41,204 nucleotides of DNA from a virus: the IMG/VR virus record IMGVR_UViG_3300031227_000130, positions 1 through 41,204 of that record; one strand, given 5' to 3'. Positions 5,876-12,908 of the stretch are shown piece after piece. Under the pieces are notes generated by a model that saw only the letters and a program-made list of their open reading frames with translations, was not told where the DNA came from and searched no databases. Numbering within the stretch: position 1 is the stretch's first letter; every line of letters starts with the position of its first letter. The position numbers and the translations under genes are program-made.

Positions 5876-6310
5876 TCAGTCGTCCGCAACCACCTCGGCG
5901 GGCTCCGCGATGAACTGCAGGTTCTCCAGGAGGTCGAACCCGTTAGGGCTTTCTCCTTCCCACGTCTGAGTGTGCCAGCCACAATTATAACGCCGCTTGT
6001 ATACCCGAGACCCCAGCTTCATCCGTCGCACCAGTGCACCTACCTTGGCGTCGGTCAGCATAGCCGTGGCCCTGCCCTCCCAATAGCCCTCGCCGTTGCC
6101 CGCATACGAGATTTGCCTACGTTGTTCCTCGTTCTCCTCTCGCAGCCGCTCGTTCTCCTCTCGCAGCGTCGCCAGCTCGTCTTGCGGCGGGCTGCTATTC
6201 ATGCCATCGACCATACCCGCTGCGAATTGCAAACTTTCTGCTAGGATCCGAAACCACTGCGCTCCTTGAGTGTGTCCCGTCTCATATGCCGGACTCTTCT
6301 CGCCCATCAT
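5876..6310 (-). CDS. Coiled-coil protein of unknown function
   Basis: 144 residues. The first 55 include TGHTQGAQWFRILAESL; residues about 57-80 form a charged coil (LREENERLREENEEQRRQ); the C-terminal part is rich in Tyr, Trp and Gly. The start at 6310 follows GGAGG; a longer in-frame ATG at 6388 would overlap the upstream gene. It sits between two nuclease-like paralogues, which is the only hint of role. I do not recognise a family. Confidence 0.6.
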   Translation of the reverse strand: MMGEKSPAYETGHTQGAQWFRILAESLQFAAGMVDGMNSSPPQDELATLREENERLREENEEQRRQISYAGNGEGYWEGRATAMLTDAKVGALVRRMKLGSRVYKRRYNCGWHTQTWEGESPNGFDLLENLQFIAEPAEVVADD

Positions 6311-6330
6311 GCCTCCGTTATTCCGCAACC

Positions 6331-6729
6331 CTATGTCGTCGGCCATCCATCCACCAGCCTCAGGTAGCGCGGCGGTGGGTCGAGCCACTTCACATGGAAA
6401 TGCAGGAGATTGCGGACGTGGCTAATGTGATGAACCATCACGCAATACTGCGACGCTCGCTGAATCCCCGCATACTCTGCCGGGGTCAGTTGCGCCTCCT
6501 TGGTCTTGACCTTCCAAAACAGAGGCTGCCCGTTGGCGATCACAACGTAGTCCATGAACCCGAGCGACTCCGGCAGCCGGATATAGACCATGCTCTCGTC
6601 CTCGGCCGCGTACTCAGCCAGCACCCCCTCGATCTCCTCGAGGAGCTCGTCCCTTGTAGGCGCTGGCGTGTCGTCATATTCGTATATTGTCCACTTCCCG
6701 TCCTCGTCTTGCTTCCTAACCTTTGGCAT
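6331..6729 (-). CDS. Degenerate nuclease-like paralogue
   Basis: 132 residues. The segment FMDYVVIANGQPLFWKVK with a Gln-Leu-Thr-x2-Glu motif aligns residue for residue with FWEVK...KLTTAEQ of the 5504-5842 protein, but the expected catalytic Glu is Lys. It also has a longer acidic N-terminus (about 55 residues). It may be an inactive regulator or DNA-binding partner of its paralogue. The ATG overlaps the upstream stop as TAATG. Confidence 0.55.
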   Translation of the reverse strand: MPKVRKQDEDGKWTIYEYDDTPAPTRDELLEEIEGVLAEYAAEDESMVYIRLPESLGFMDYVVIANGQPLFWKVKTKEAQLTPAEYAGIQRASQYCVMVHHISHVRNLLHFHVKWLDPPPRYLRLVDGWPTT

Positions 6730-7022
6730 TACTCCCCTTGTCCCGGCCGGACCGACATCACACAAAACAGCAACGTCCCGGACTCCTCATGCCAGCCCAC
6801 CCGCATCTCCACCGCCTCTCTAGGGCCACCCCAACTAAACGGCTCCAGGTGGACCTGCCCGACGGTTTGCTCCCCCTCGCCCCTGGGGCCCCAGCGTATG
6901 AACATCGTCTTGCAGGCTTTGACCCTCTCCACCGCGTTGACCCGGTGGGGCTTGACGCCCCACCGGCCAGCCGCAAAGATTCCCAGCCGCACCAGCCAGG
7001 TCCCGCGCGCTTTAGAGCTCAT
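6729..7022 (-). CDS. Hypothetical beta-rich protein
   Basis: 97 residues, no family recognised. Alternating hydrophobic strands (TWLVRLGIFAAGRW, TMFIRWGP, VHLEPFSWGG, GTLLFCVMSVRPG) suggest a small beta sandwich or barrel. The ATG at 7022 overlaps the stop of the upstream membrane protein gene as ATGA, so it is translationally coupled to it. Confidence 0.6.
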   Translation of the reverse strand: MSSKARGTWLVRLGIFAAGRWGVKPHRVNAVERVKACKTMFIRWGPRGEGEQTVGQVHLEPFSWGGPREAVEMRVGWHEESGTLLFCVMSVRPGQGE

Positions 7023-7366
7023 GGGCTCCAGGTCCCCCCAGCTCGCACCTTGCGGAGCCGGTTGGCCCTCTGCCTCAGGGCGATTAGCCCGTGCGCAGCC
7101 TCGCCGGCCAGAATGGCCGTGGTGATCACCCGGAACGCTTCCTTGGCCCACTCATACCATGGGCCCGGCGGAATCTCGATTGCTCGCAGCACCAGCGCCA
7201 GGCCCCAGATCACTGCCGCGATACCTCCGGAGATGCCCCAGGCTGTGAATCGCTTCCAGTCTGGCATGATCTTTCGCAGCTTCTTGACTCGCTCCATGAG
7301 CAGGAAACACAGGACCCCCGAACCGGGCCCCTCTAGCGCCCACACTACAAACGCTGCAAATGTCAT
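7019..7366 (-). CDS. Holin-like membrane protein
   Basis: 115 residues with two or three hydrophobic segments: residues 2-24, 43-66 (TAWGISGGIAAVIWGLALVL) and a weaker third near 82-97. A basic loop (RVKKLRKIMPDWKR) and a basic C-terminus (RQRANRLRKVRAG) separate and follow them. Size and topology fit phage holins, but it lies in the early region and no endolysin is adjacent. The ribosome site AAGGAGGA precedes the ATG. The 72-base gap upstream (7367-7438) holds no clear promoter. Confidence 0.5.
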   Translation of the reverse strand: MTFAAFVVWALEGPGSGVLCFLLMERVKKLRKIMPDWKRFTAWGISGGIAAVIWGLALVLRAIEIPPGPWYEWAKEAFRVITTAILAGEAAHGLIALRQRANRLRKVRAGGTWSP

Positions 7367-7438
7367 CGAATCCTCCTTAAAATCAATCCTAGTGGCACCT
7401 TTTGGGCCTCTTTTGTCAGCTTTCGCCCCCTTTCTCTG

Positions 7439-7714
7439 TCACCACATTGCAACCAAGGTTCGCGACTTAGGCCCATAGCCTGCACGATATGCATCATGCA
7501 GCGCGTCATAGCGATGGCTCAACCGTATGGTTTCTGTCTTTGCCATAACGGGAGCAGGGTCGCTAAACACGCCGGGGATATTGTCCGGCTCGATGAACAC
7601 GTCTATGGTTGGCTCGGGCCAGTTCACGAACCAGACGGTTGTCTCCCATGGCAGACGGTGTGCGATTAGTAATCGCCATGCCAATTGATGTTGGTCCTCA
7701 CTGGATAGAATCAT
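7439..7714 (-). CDS. Hypothetical protein
   Basis: 91 residues, no family recognised. A helical N-terminus (SSEDQHQLAWRLLIAHRLPW) is followed by TTVWFVNWPEPTIDVFIEPDN, probably strands, and a Tyr-rich C-terminus. AGAGGAGGGAGC precedes the ATG. It overlaps the upstream zinc-ribbon gene by ATGA. Confidence 0.55.
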   Translation of the reverse strand: MILSSEDQHQLAWRLLIAHRLPWETTVWFVNWPEPTIDVFIEPDNIPGVFSDPAPVMAKTETIRLSHRYDALHDAYRAGYGPKSRTLVAMW

Positions 7715-7911
7715 GCTCCCTCCTCTCTCTTGCGCCAGCCGCCGCAGGTGTAATTGGCCGCCCTGGCTGGCAGCATCGGGAGCCGCGGGGGCCTGATACA
7801 GACTCCGTTACCAAGCCATGTCCTCTCTTGAAAATACTCGCACATCATGCATCGTCTCTTTTTGCCGGACGTCTGTCGGTATCGCTTCCGAGGTCCCAGC
7901 GGCCTACCCAT
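7711..7911 (-). CDS. Small four-cysteine (zinc-ribbon-like) protein
   Basis: 66 residues. A basic N-terminus (RKRYRQTSGKKRR) is followed by CMMC and, after 13 and 16 residues, two more Cys that could complete a metal site. Such proteins often bind DNA or RNA, or act as adaptor subunits in phage early operons. It overlaps both neighbours (stop/start ATGA downstream, 8 bases upstream). Confidence 0.55.
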   Translation of the reverse strand: MGRPLGPRKRYRQTSGKKRRCMMCEYFQERTWLGNGVCIRPPRLPMLPARAANYTCGGWRKREEGA

Positions 7912-8356
7912 CCTCGGGCACCTCGGGGAGGTTCCTTGCTACGAATGCCTGGCCGTGGCTGACCAGGCGCCCAGGCCCTCCGAGGACCTCCGCGACTTTG
8001 ACGTACCTATCGTAACTCAGGATTAGAGCCCCTGGGCATCGGAGGTGGGCCCACTTCGTCGCGTCCTCCTCGTCATAATCCCAGCGGGACCTGACCCGAA
8101 CGGTCACCCCTGGAGCAGGTTTCTTGTCGCCGTCGATCGCAAAGGCTGTCACTGCCCACTGCGTTAGCGCCGAATAGGCTGCGGTCTCTGCGTCTCTGGC
8201 CTTCTCGTACTGGTCAGCCAGGGCCCTATACGCCAGCCCCTCCGGCGTGGCCTTCTGTGCCTCAAACGCTAGCACCTCGGCCTCCTTCACTTCCTTGGCC
8301 CTCTCCCGCGCCGCCGCCAACTCTCGAACCAACTGCTTGCCTTCGTCCCTCATCAT
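7904..8356 (-). CDS. Conserved-type phage early protein
   Basis: 150 residues. The N-terminal half is a long helix (GKQLVRELAAARERAKEVKE...). The C-terminal half has PAPGVTVRVRSRWDYDEEDATKWA, a beta/helix block I recognise from uncharacterised phage proteins near recombination genes (Lys-x-Pro-Gly-Val ... Tyr-Asp ... Ala-x2-Trp-Ala). Possibly a nuclease-inhibitor or recombination accessory, but no activity is established. The ATG at 8356 overlaps the stop of the 34-residue membrane peptide. Confidence 0.65.
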   Translation of the reverse strand: MMRDEGKQLVRELAAARERAKEVKEAEVLAFEAQKATPEGLAYRALADQYEKARDAETAAYSALTQWAVTAFAIDGDKKPAPGVTVRVRSRWDYDEEDATKWAHLRCPGALILSYDRYVKVAEVLGGPGRLVSHGQAFVARNLPEVPEDG

Positions 8357-8457
8357 GCCCTCCGCATTCCCCAGCGCACAAAACCCGCTAGAATCCCGAA
8401 CAGGACCCCTCCCACATAGGCCCCAAGGATCGCCAGTCGAATGGCTGTGTCAGTCAT
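8353..8457 (-). CDS. 34-residue single-span membrane peptide
   Basis: MTDTAIR is followed by a Gly-rich hydrophobic helix (about residues 8-27) and a basic end (RWGMRRA). The ATG lies inside the end of the upstream gene and its stop overlaps the downstream start as ATGA. The unbroken overlap chain is the main evidence that it is translated. Function unknown. Confidence 0.45.
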   Translation of the reverse strand: MTDTAIRLAILGAYVGGVLFGILAGFVRWGMRRA

Positions 8458-8632
8458 CGTCGTCCGGGTTCTCCTCGGACTTGACCTCAGGCGACACCTT
8501 TAGTTCCAGGGATGGCGTCCCTATGGAAACCGTACACCCCAGGGCCCGCAGCTCTTTAGCCATCTCGTCCAGACTGCTCAGAACCTCCCCTAGGGTTTTC
8601 CCCTGCTTCACGCGCCTACTTGTAGAAATCAC
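8450..8632 (-). CDS. Small acidic-tailed protein
   Basis: 60 residues from a GTG at 8632, preceded by GGGGGAG at 5-base spacing. A helical segment (KTLGEVLSSLDEMAKELRALG) is followed by strands and an Asp-rich end (ENPDDDD). The start lies 17 bases inside the end of the upstream gene. Not recognised; an acidic DNA-mimic or a partner of RecT are conceivable but unsupported. Confidence 0.45.
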   Translation of the reverse strand: MISTSRRVKQGKTLGEVLSSLDEMAKELRALGCTVSIGTPSLELKVSPEVKSEENPDDDD

Positions 8633-8870
8633 CGATTCTCCCCCTTCTCTGTTCGTCCGCCGGCCGTGCGTCTTTGCGGATGCGCTCCTGGAGGTGGGCC
8701 GTGATCCGGCCCACCTCGGGCCCTGTTGCCAGGGCCCCGAACATCTCCTGAACTGCGAACCGAATCTGGTCGTAGCTCATGCTCCGCAGGCTCTCACCGT
8801 ACCGCGCCCAGACATCCCGCGCCCATGCCCCGTAGCTGTCGACCTGATCCGAATCCAGCCGTTTGACCAT
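8616..8870 (-). CDS. Small helical protein downstream of recT
   Basis: 84 residues. The acidic/aromatic start (VDSYGAWARDVWARYGESL) is followed by YDQIRFAVQEMFGAL and a basic C-terminus (QERIRKDARPADEQRRGR). The ATG overlaps the recT stop as TGATG, so the two are translationally coupled, suggesting an accessory role in recombination. Family not recognised. Confidence 0.6.
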   Translation of the reverse strand: MVKRLDSDQVDSYGAWARDVWARYGESLRSMSYDQIRFAVQEMFGALATGPEVGRITAHLQERIRKDARPADEQRRGRIGDFYK

Positions 8871-9892
8871 CAGAACCCCATCTGGCCTGTGGGGATGCCC
8901 GCTACTTCCGGCTGCGCCTCTGAGAGCTCGTTCAGGATGAACTGGACCTCGGCCTTGGCACCCTCGCCACCCTCGCCATTAGAACCCAGCAACCACTGCT
9001 CCAGCGCCCAAATCATGGCCGCGCTCAGCTCGCTCGCGCTGGTCACACCGCACAGGTATTCCATGATCCCGTGGCGCATTTTGCTGATCTGCGCCGCGGT
9101 CCCCTTAGGTAGAGTCCCCCGGAGGAGGATTGTCAGATTCCGCTGGGCCGCCTGCAGAGCTTTACCGCTGGTCTTGGGCCCGTCATAGCCATCGACCAGC
9201 TCGGTGATGCGCGCCTTGACCGCGGCCGCCGGATACGGCCTGCCGCCGTTGGTGGGCTCGCCCTCCTGCCCCTCGCCCTCCTGATCCCCTGCCCCAGGCT
9301 CGGAGCCTGTGACGTCCCGCGCCGTAGAATTGATCACCTCCTCCGGGTCGTCCTCAGTGACTTCGTCGCCCAGCTCATCAGTTGTCCGGAACCCCTGCAG
9401 GACCTCGGCCGCGTATAGCCGGATACCTACTGACAGGCACCGATAACTGAGCATGACTGCGGGCATCGTCCTCCATGCCGGTTTCTCTTTGCGGTTCCCC
9501 GCTGTTCCCGTCGTTGTCCAGCCGGCCGCGTCGCACTCCTCGCGCGTCACCGTTAGCTCCTGGGTTACGCCCCCCTTCGGCTTGAATAGAATTGTGCACA
9601 CCTTCGCGGTTCTGGTCTGTACCGTGTAGCTGTGGCCGTAGGACCTGTAGAGCGCCCCCATCAGCTTGGCCGTCATTCCGACTTGGCCATGGACCACGTA
9701 CAACTCCCTCAGGCTTTGCATGGCCCCCAGGCCTAGCTCGCGCCCGGCCACCATGATGATTACCGCCTTCTGCGGCGTGTCCAATGATACCGGGAGCAGC
9801 CCTTGATCGAACACTATCTCCGCCAGATCCCGCATCTCTGCCAGGCTGAACACTGCCGGAACGTCCCGCCGTACCGTCACCTGATTACCCAT
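8870..9892 (-). CDS. recT: RecT-family single-strand annealing protein
   Basis: 340 residues. The core VAGRELGLGAMQSLRELYVVHG, then TAKLMGALYRSYGHSYTVQ and the later WRTMPAVMLSYRCLSVGIRLY, matches phage RecT/Bet-type annealases. These coat single-stranded DNA and anneal it to complementary strands during recombination or replication. A glycine/glutamate-rich linker (about residues 190-215) separates a helical C-terminal region. No RecE/YqaJ exonuclease is adjacent; the small nuclease at 5504-5842 is the nearest candidate. The start overlaps the XRE gene by 8 bases. Confidence 0.8.
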   Translation of the reverse strand: MGNQVTVRRDVPAVFSLAEMRDLAEIVFDQGLLPVSLDTPQKAVIIMVAGRELGLGAMQSLRELYVVHGQVGMTAKLMGALYRSYGHSYTVQTRTAKVCTILFKPKGGVTQELTVTREECDAAGWTTTGTAGNRKEKPAWRTMPAVMLSYRCLSVGIRLYAAEVLQGFRTTDELGDEVTEDDPEEVINSTARDVTGSEPGAGDQEGEGQEGEPTNGGRPYPAAAVKARITELVDGYDGPKTSGKALQAAQRNLTILLRGTLPKGTAAQISKMRHGIMEYLCGVTSASELSAAMIWALEQWLLGSNGEGGEGAKAEVQFILNELSEAQPEVAGIPTGQMGF

Positions 9893-10148
9893 TCCCGAGC
9901 AGCTCCTTTCCAGTTGCCTCAGTCTCTTCCAACACCCGCTCCATGTGAAACATCGCGGCCGGGGTGAATCCCAGCGCCTCGATGATTCTCAGTCGCATCT
10001 CCTCACTGACTTCGATTCTCCCGCTCTCCCACTGCGAAATCAAAGATGCCGAGACTCCCAGCATTGCCGCCAGCTCTTTGTTTGATACCTCCCGGATCTT
10101 ACGCATTGCTCGCTGCTTCGCAATCCATACCTTGTCAATTATGATCAT
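9885..10148 (-). CDS. XRE-family helix-turn-helix regulator
   Basis: 87 residues. The segment about 20-55 (VSNKELAAMLGVSASLISQWE with SGRIEVSEEMRLRII) is a standard XRE/Cro-CI helix-turn-helix, likely DNA-binding. With only a short helical tail it resembles a Cro-size regulator more than a full CI repressor. It is the first gene after the promoter at 10184-10212, whose spacer contains a perfect palindrome, so autoregulation is likely. It probably also acts on the promoter at 11083-11111. Confidence 0.8.
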   Translation of the reverse strand: MIIIDKVWIAKQRAMRKIREVSNKELAAMLGVSASLISQWESGRIEVSEEMRLRIIEALGFTPAAMFHMERVLEETEATGKELLGNG

Positions 10149-10183
10149 CCTCCTGCCCCTCCCTTGTTTGCTGGCTCACTCTT

Positions 10184-10212
10184 AATATATCATACGGGTA
10201 TACCCCTGTCAA
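10184..10212 (-). promoter_or_regulatory. Strong promoter with palindromic operator
   Basis: Minus-strand TTGACA (10212-10207), 17 bases, then TATATT (10189-10184). The spacer contains the perfect palindrome GGGTATACCC (10196-10205) followed by CCGTATGATAT. A bound regulator would block polymerase directly. CCGTATGRTAT recurs at the same place in the promoter at 11083-11111. The -35 box begins just downstream of the 10216-10563 gene's stop. Confidence 0.85.
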
Positions 10213-10215
10213 GGG

Positions 10216-10563
10216 TTAAGCGAATCTGGCCCGCTCAATCGCTGACAGGTCGCTCCGCCTGACCACCCCTGCCCGCATCTCAGCCCTGCACCAGTCGCAG
10301 ATCCCGAGCTCCCGAACGATCAAGAACCCGCACCGTGGGCATCGCATCATCTCGGGAGGTATTACGATCGTGCTGCGTCTAGCAACCTGGCGCTCTGGTG
10401 TCCAACTGCTCCAGTGGTAGATCGTTGACCTCGCCATCCCCAGCAGCGAGCCCAACCGCCGATCTGAAACCAGACTCTTGAGGTAGACTATCTCCTCGTG
10501 CAAAGCCTGTCGCTGTTCCTGCGTGTAGTTCTTGCGCCGCCGTGTCCGCGGTGTCTTAGCCAT
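10216..10563 (-). CDS. HTH plus zinc-ribbon protein, putative regulator
   Basis: 115 residues. A very basic N-terminus (KTPRTRRRKNYTQEQRQ) leads to a helix-turn-helix-like RRLGSLLGMARSTIYHW (about 36-55). A CPRC ... CDWC four-cysteine ribbon lies near residues 80-98. It likely binds DNA as an early regulator. The ATG at 10563 follows AGG at 6 bases; an in-frame GTG at 10575 is less well supported. It overlaps the upstream gene by 8 bases. Confidence 0.6.
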   Translation of the reverse strand: MAKTPRTRRRKNYTQEQRQALHEEIVYLKSLVSDRRLGSLLGMARSTIYHWSSWTPERQVARRSTIVIPPEMMRCPRCGFLIVRELGICDWCRAEMRAGVVRRSDLSAIERARFA

Positions 10564-10741
10564 CGGGAGCCTCACTTACCCGCGTCGCCCTAGTCGCCGC
10601 GCTCAATGGGCTCACATTCGTCTCGTACCATTTCTCATAGGGGCGATCTGGCAACCCCCGTCCCTGTGTCTGTGGCATCTGCTCCAGCCATTCCCCCACC
10701 TGCGTGAGCCACTGGCTGAAACTCATCTGTCTGTAGATCAT
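10556..10741 (-). CDS. Small hypothetical protein
   Basis: 61 residues. An aromatic helical start (MIYRQMSFSQWLTQVGEWLEQ) is followed by a polar tail. The start is taken at 10741, just after AGGGGGGCGGA; a start at 10765 would put the inverted repeat inside the coding region. No family recognised. Confidence 0.5.
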   Translation of the reverse strand: MIYRQMSFSQWLTQVGEWLEQMPQTQGRGLPDRPYEKWYETNVSPLSAATRATRVSEAPDG

Positions 10742-10755
10742 TCCGCCCCCCTTGA

Positions 10756-10854
10756 GGCGGGGCACACTTCCCGCCCTGGCTGTGTGTCTTATCGCAGAAA
10801 ATCATCGAATGAGTTGACGAGCCCGCCTAGAGCGGCCGGGAAGTGTGCCCCGCC
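10756..10854. repeat. Perfect 18-bp inverted repeat
   Basis: GGCGGGGCACACTTCCCG (10756-10773) is exactly complementary in reverse to 10837-10854, with a 63-base spacer. The right arm codes for part of the upstream protein's C-terminus; the left arm lies just before the ribosome site of the 10556-10741 gene. In RNA it would form a long hairpin between the two genes and could limit downstream translation. No T tract follows, so it is not a simple terminator. Confidence 0.8.
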
Positions 10855-11043
10855 AGAGGCCGCGCGAGGGGCTGGGTTGGCGTCGAATCGGCTATCAAAG
10901 CAGCAGCGTCCATTCTCTGAGACGAACATGCCGAGATCATTGCAGCAAACGTGTGCCCAACTCGACTCACTCTGGATTATATCGAGAGTGACGATCTCGA
11001 TTTCTTCGCCTTCTAGAATCGCCCTGATCTTGGACTCGTTCAT
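10789..11043 (-). CDS. First gene of an early transcript, hypothetical
   Basis: 84 residues. Strand-helix N-terminus (KIRAILEGEEIEIVTLDII), then Cys-rich SSWAHVCCNDLG ... GRCCFDSRF, then a low-complexity PAPRAASGGAHF and an acidic end. The two CC pairs might bind metal. It is the first gene behind the near-consensus promoter at 11083-11111, so it is probably made early and strongly. Function not recognised; an antirepressor or host-takeover protein is a guess from position only. Confidence 0.6.
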   Translation of the reverse strand: MNESKIRAILEGEEIEIVTLDIIQSESSWAHVCCNDLGMFVSENGRCCFDSRFDANPAPRAASGGAHFPAALGGLVNSFDDFLR

Positions 11044-11082
11044 CTCTGCCCTCCCTGTCCCCTCATCCCTTACTATACTATC

Positions 11083-11111
11083 ATTATACCATACGGTTAT
11101 AATATTGTCAA
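11083..11111 (-). promoter_or_regulatory. Consensus early promoter
   Basis: Minus-strand TTGACA (11111-11106), exactly 17 bases, and TATAAT (11088-11083), a full match to the sigma70 consensus. The spacer ends AACCGTATGG, closely matching the spacer of the 10184-10212 promoter (CCCGTATGA), so a shared regulator is likely. It drives 10789-11043 and probably the genes below. Confidence 0.9.
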
Positions 11112-11150
11112 GGGGTTGGGGGAGTCTATCCGTAAATACCCAGAACGCAA

Positions 11151-11176
11151 AGAGCCCGCCCCGGTGGGCAGGCTCT
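11151..11176 (-). terminator. Rho-independent terminator of the tail block
   Basis: On the minus strand AGAGCCTGCCC pairs with GGGCGGGCTCT (one G-T wobble) around the four-base loop ACCG and is followed by TTTGCGTT. It lies just after the stop at 11197 of the last late gene, and before the early promoter at 11083-11111. It separates late from early transcription. Confidence 0.75.
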
Positions 11177-11196
11177 GCGGACTTGGTGATTTCGCG

Positions 11197-11496
11197 CTAT
11201 GGTGCGGGTTGGCTGTCTAGCAGCCGCTCGATCCTCTCCAGCGTCGTGACGATGTGTACCGAAGTGGCCACCAGCCCAGCCATGTCGGCCTTCAGGTCTG
11301 TAACGCATTCGCGTAACACAATTAGCTCCGCGTCCTGTCGAGCGTTGATTGATTCCTGCGCCTGGACCCGAGCCTGCAACCCCCCGACCATGACGAAATA
11401 GGTGATCAGGACAATCAGCACGGGGACCACCACGGACAGAATCACTCTGGCCTGTGCCCAGGTCAGCACCCCATTTGTAGCCTTTCGGCTCGTCAT
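11197..11496 (-). CDS. Holin-like protein with one span and coiled coil
   Basis: 99 residues. One hydrophobic helix near 17-38 (ARVILSVVVPVLIVLITYFV) is followed by a long coil (ARVQAQESINARQDAELI, then LKADMAGLVATSVHIV...). Order is the reverse of XhlA (coil then span), but size and position after tail genes fit a holin or lysis accessory. The ATG at 11496 overlaps the lipoprotein stop as ATGA; an in-frame start at 11730 would lie wholly inside the lipoprotein gene and is rejected. Confidence 0.55.
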   Translation of the reverse strand: MTSRKATNGVLTWAQARVILSVVVPVLIVLITYFVMVGGLQARVQAQESINARQDAELIVLRECVTDLKADMAGLVATSVHIVTTLERIERLLDSQPAP

Positions 11497-12296
11497 CTGT
11501 TGCTCCTCCCCAGCGGGCTCAGCTCGGCCATTCGCCAGGGCTGCCCCTCCGGGTACGCTAGGACGGTCCCCCCACCGTCGAACACTTGGTAGTACAGGCT
11601 GACTATCGTCGTAGAATAGGTGACGGTCAGCGAAAACGGCGCGGTCACTGGGAGCCCTAGCCCCTCCTCTCTGGCATAGTCCCAGAACGGTCCCTCGATC
11701 TCGTCTAGCACATCCCCGACGAGCGAGCACTGGATGTCAAAGGCAACCGCGTCAGACACCCACCCTTCGGGCAGCCATTCGGTGACCGTCGGCGTCGGTG
11801 TAGCGGTGGGCATCGGCGTGGCGCTGCTCCACGGTGTAGGTTCTGCCCTGGTCACGTCGAGGTCCAGCCAGCAGTCAGCAATGGCCCAGTTGTCCCAGGG
11901 CACACAGAACGGATACGGGAGCGGCACCGCTATTCGCGATGGTGGCAGATACTCTAGCACGTAGCACCCCTCGCCCAGGCACAGCCGCAGATCGTAGGTG
12001 CTGGTAATGTTCTGGGTCTGGATCTCTACGATTCCGGTCCGGGCTCGCGGCTGATCTCCCTGCTCCGTAGAGTAGACCACCACCGACCCCCCGTACACCT
12101 CGGCCCCGTAATCGTCCCAGACCCGGCCGTGTATCCACACGGGAGCACATGGCCCCGCCGGTGTCGAGGTCGGCGCGGGGTTCTCATCATAGGCAACCCC
12201 CGCCTTGGTCTGGCACCCCTCAGGGCTGATCAGCGCCAGAAGCAGGAGCAGCACAACCCAGCTTGCCAGGTATCGCAGCCCCTTCCATGCTTTCAT
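11493..12296 (-). CDS. Putative exported lipoprotein
   Basis: 267 residues. The signal segment KAWKGLRYLASWVVLLLLLALI runs into SPEGC at residue 28, a loose lipobox (Pro-Glu-Gly-Cys), so lipidation is possible but not certain. The mature part has a Pro/Thr stretch (TPMPTATPTPT, near residue 165) and beta-rich Cys-containing segments. Such linkers are common in Chloroflexota surface proteins. It may act at the envelope in lysis or superinfection exclusion, or remain in the virion. Coupled to the holin-like gene. Confidence 0.65.
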   Translation of the reverse strand: MKAWKGLRYLASWVVLLLLLALISPEGCQTKAGVAYDENPAPTSTPAGPCAPVWIHGRVWDDYGAEVYGGSVVVYSTEQGDQPRARTGIVEIQTQNITSTYDLRLCLGEGCYVLEYLPPSRIAVPLPYPFCVPWDNWAIADCWLDLDVTRAEPTPWSSATPMPTATPTPTVTEWLPEGWVSDAVAFDIQCSLVGDVLDEIEGPFWDYAREEGLGLPVTAPFSLTVTYSTTIVSLYYQVFDGGGTVLAYPEGQPWRMAELSPLGRSNR

Positions 12297-12306
12297 GTCA
12301 GGTTGC

Positions 12307-12540
12307 TCACGTTGACCCCGGGACCACCTCGAACGGCGCCCCTATCACAGGACGCGGAGCGATGATCTCCATCCCCTCACGGCACATACTCCGCGCCAGT
12401 GCTCCCGGCTCCAGCTCCCGGATGGTGGCAAGTGAGCCCTCGACCACAGAATTCAGCTCGTGAGGATTGCTCCACCCCGCCCCGGCTTCGTTCTCCTCGA
12501 TCCGCACTGTCACACTCACCCGATAGCGCGTGTTGCCCAT
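12307..12540 (-). CDS. Small hypothetical tail-region protein
   Basis: 77 residues: beta-hairpin-like start (TRYRVSVTVRIEEN), a central helix (VEGSLATIRELEPGALARSM) and a Pro-rich end. The ATG at 12540 overlaps the upstream stop as TGATG and follows AGGAGGA. Not recognised; probably a minor tail or tail-associated protein by position. Confidence 0.55.
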   Translation of the reverse strand: MGNTRYRVSVTVRIEENEAGAGWSNPHELNSVVEGSLATIRELEPGALARSMCREGMEIIAPRPVIGAPFEVVPGST

Positions 12541-12890
12541 CACGCATCCTCCTCATGCCCAAACGCGGCCAGCAGCTCCCGGTATATCGGCAGAATGGAC
12601 CGCGTCCAAGGCACGGTCGCGGGCGGGCTTTGGATAACCCGTGCGAGCTGGTCCGCGTCTGCCTGGCTGACCTCCCGCTCTAGTGTCAGATCGGCTCGGA
12701 ACAGGGTCCGACCCTGCCCCGCGGTAGTCGTCTCCTCACGATAGTCCAACTCTGCCTTCTCGTCATCGGTCAGGTCGAAGAGGGACCCCAGCCGGTCAAT
12801 CAGCTTGATCGTCCCTCTGGTCTCGCATGGATAGAAATTCAGCAGTTGGATCATGCGAATGTGCGCGGCCGAGCTGAGCGTAATCTCCAT
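12540..12890 (-). CDS. Hypothetical tail-region protein
   Basis: 116 residues, mainly helical: MEITLSSAAHIRMIQLLNFY, then GTIKLIDRLGSLFDLTDDEKAEL, then a C-terminal LPIYRELLAAFGHEE. The DLTDDEKAEL segment resembles small helical phage proteins but I cannot assign a family. It follows the large tail protein gene by 18 bases, so it may be a tail-tip accessory or chaperone. Confidence 0.55.
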   Translation of the reverse strand: MEITLSSAAHIRMIQLLNFYPCETRGTIKLIDRLGSLFDLTDDEKAELDYREETTTAGQGRTLFRADLTLEREVSQADADQLARVIQSPPATVPWTRSILPIYRELLAAFGHEEDA

Positions 12891-12908
12891 TGTCTTCCCT
12901 CGCTTGCG

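Noticed and set aside
9885-11043. Full lysogeny module
   Set aside because: Only a Cro-size HTH protein and small regulators are present; no integrase, recombinase or partition gene was found.
11497-11730. Longer holin-like protein starting at 11730
   Set aside because: The added 78 residues overlap the lipoprotein gene in another frame and are basic low-complexity sequence; the ATGA start at 11496 fits the local pattern.
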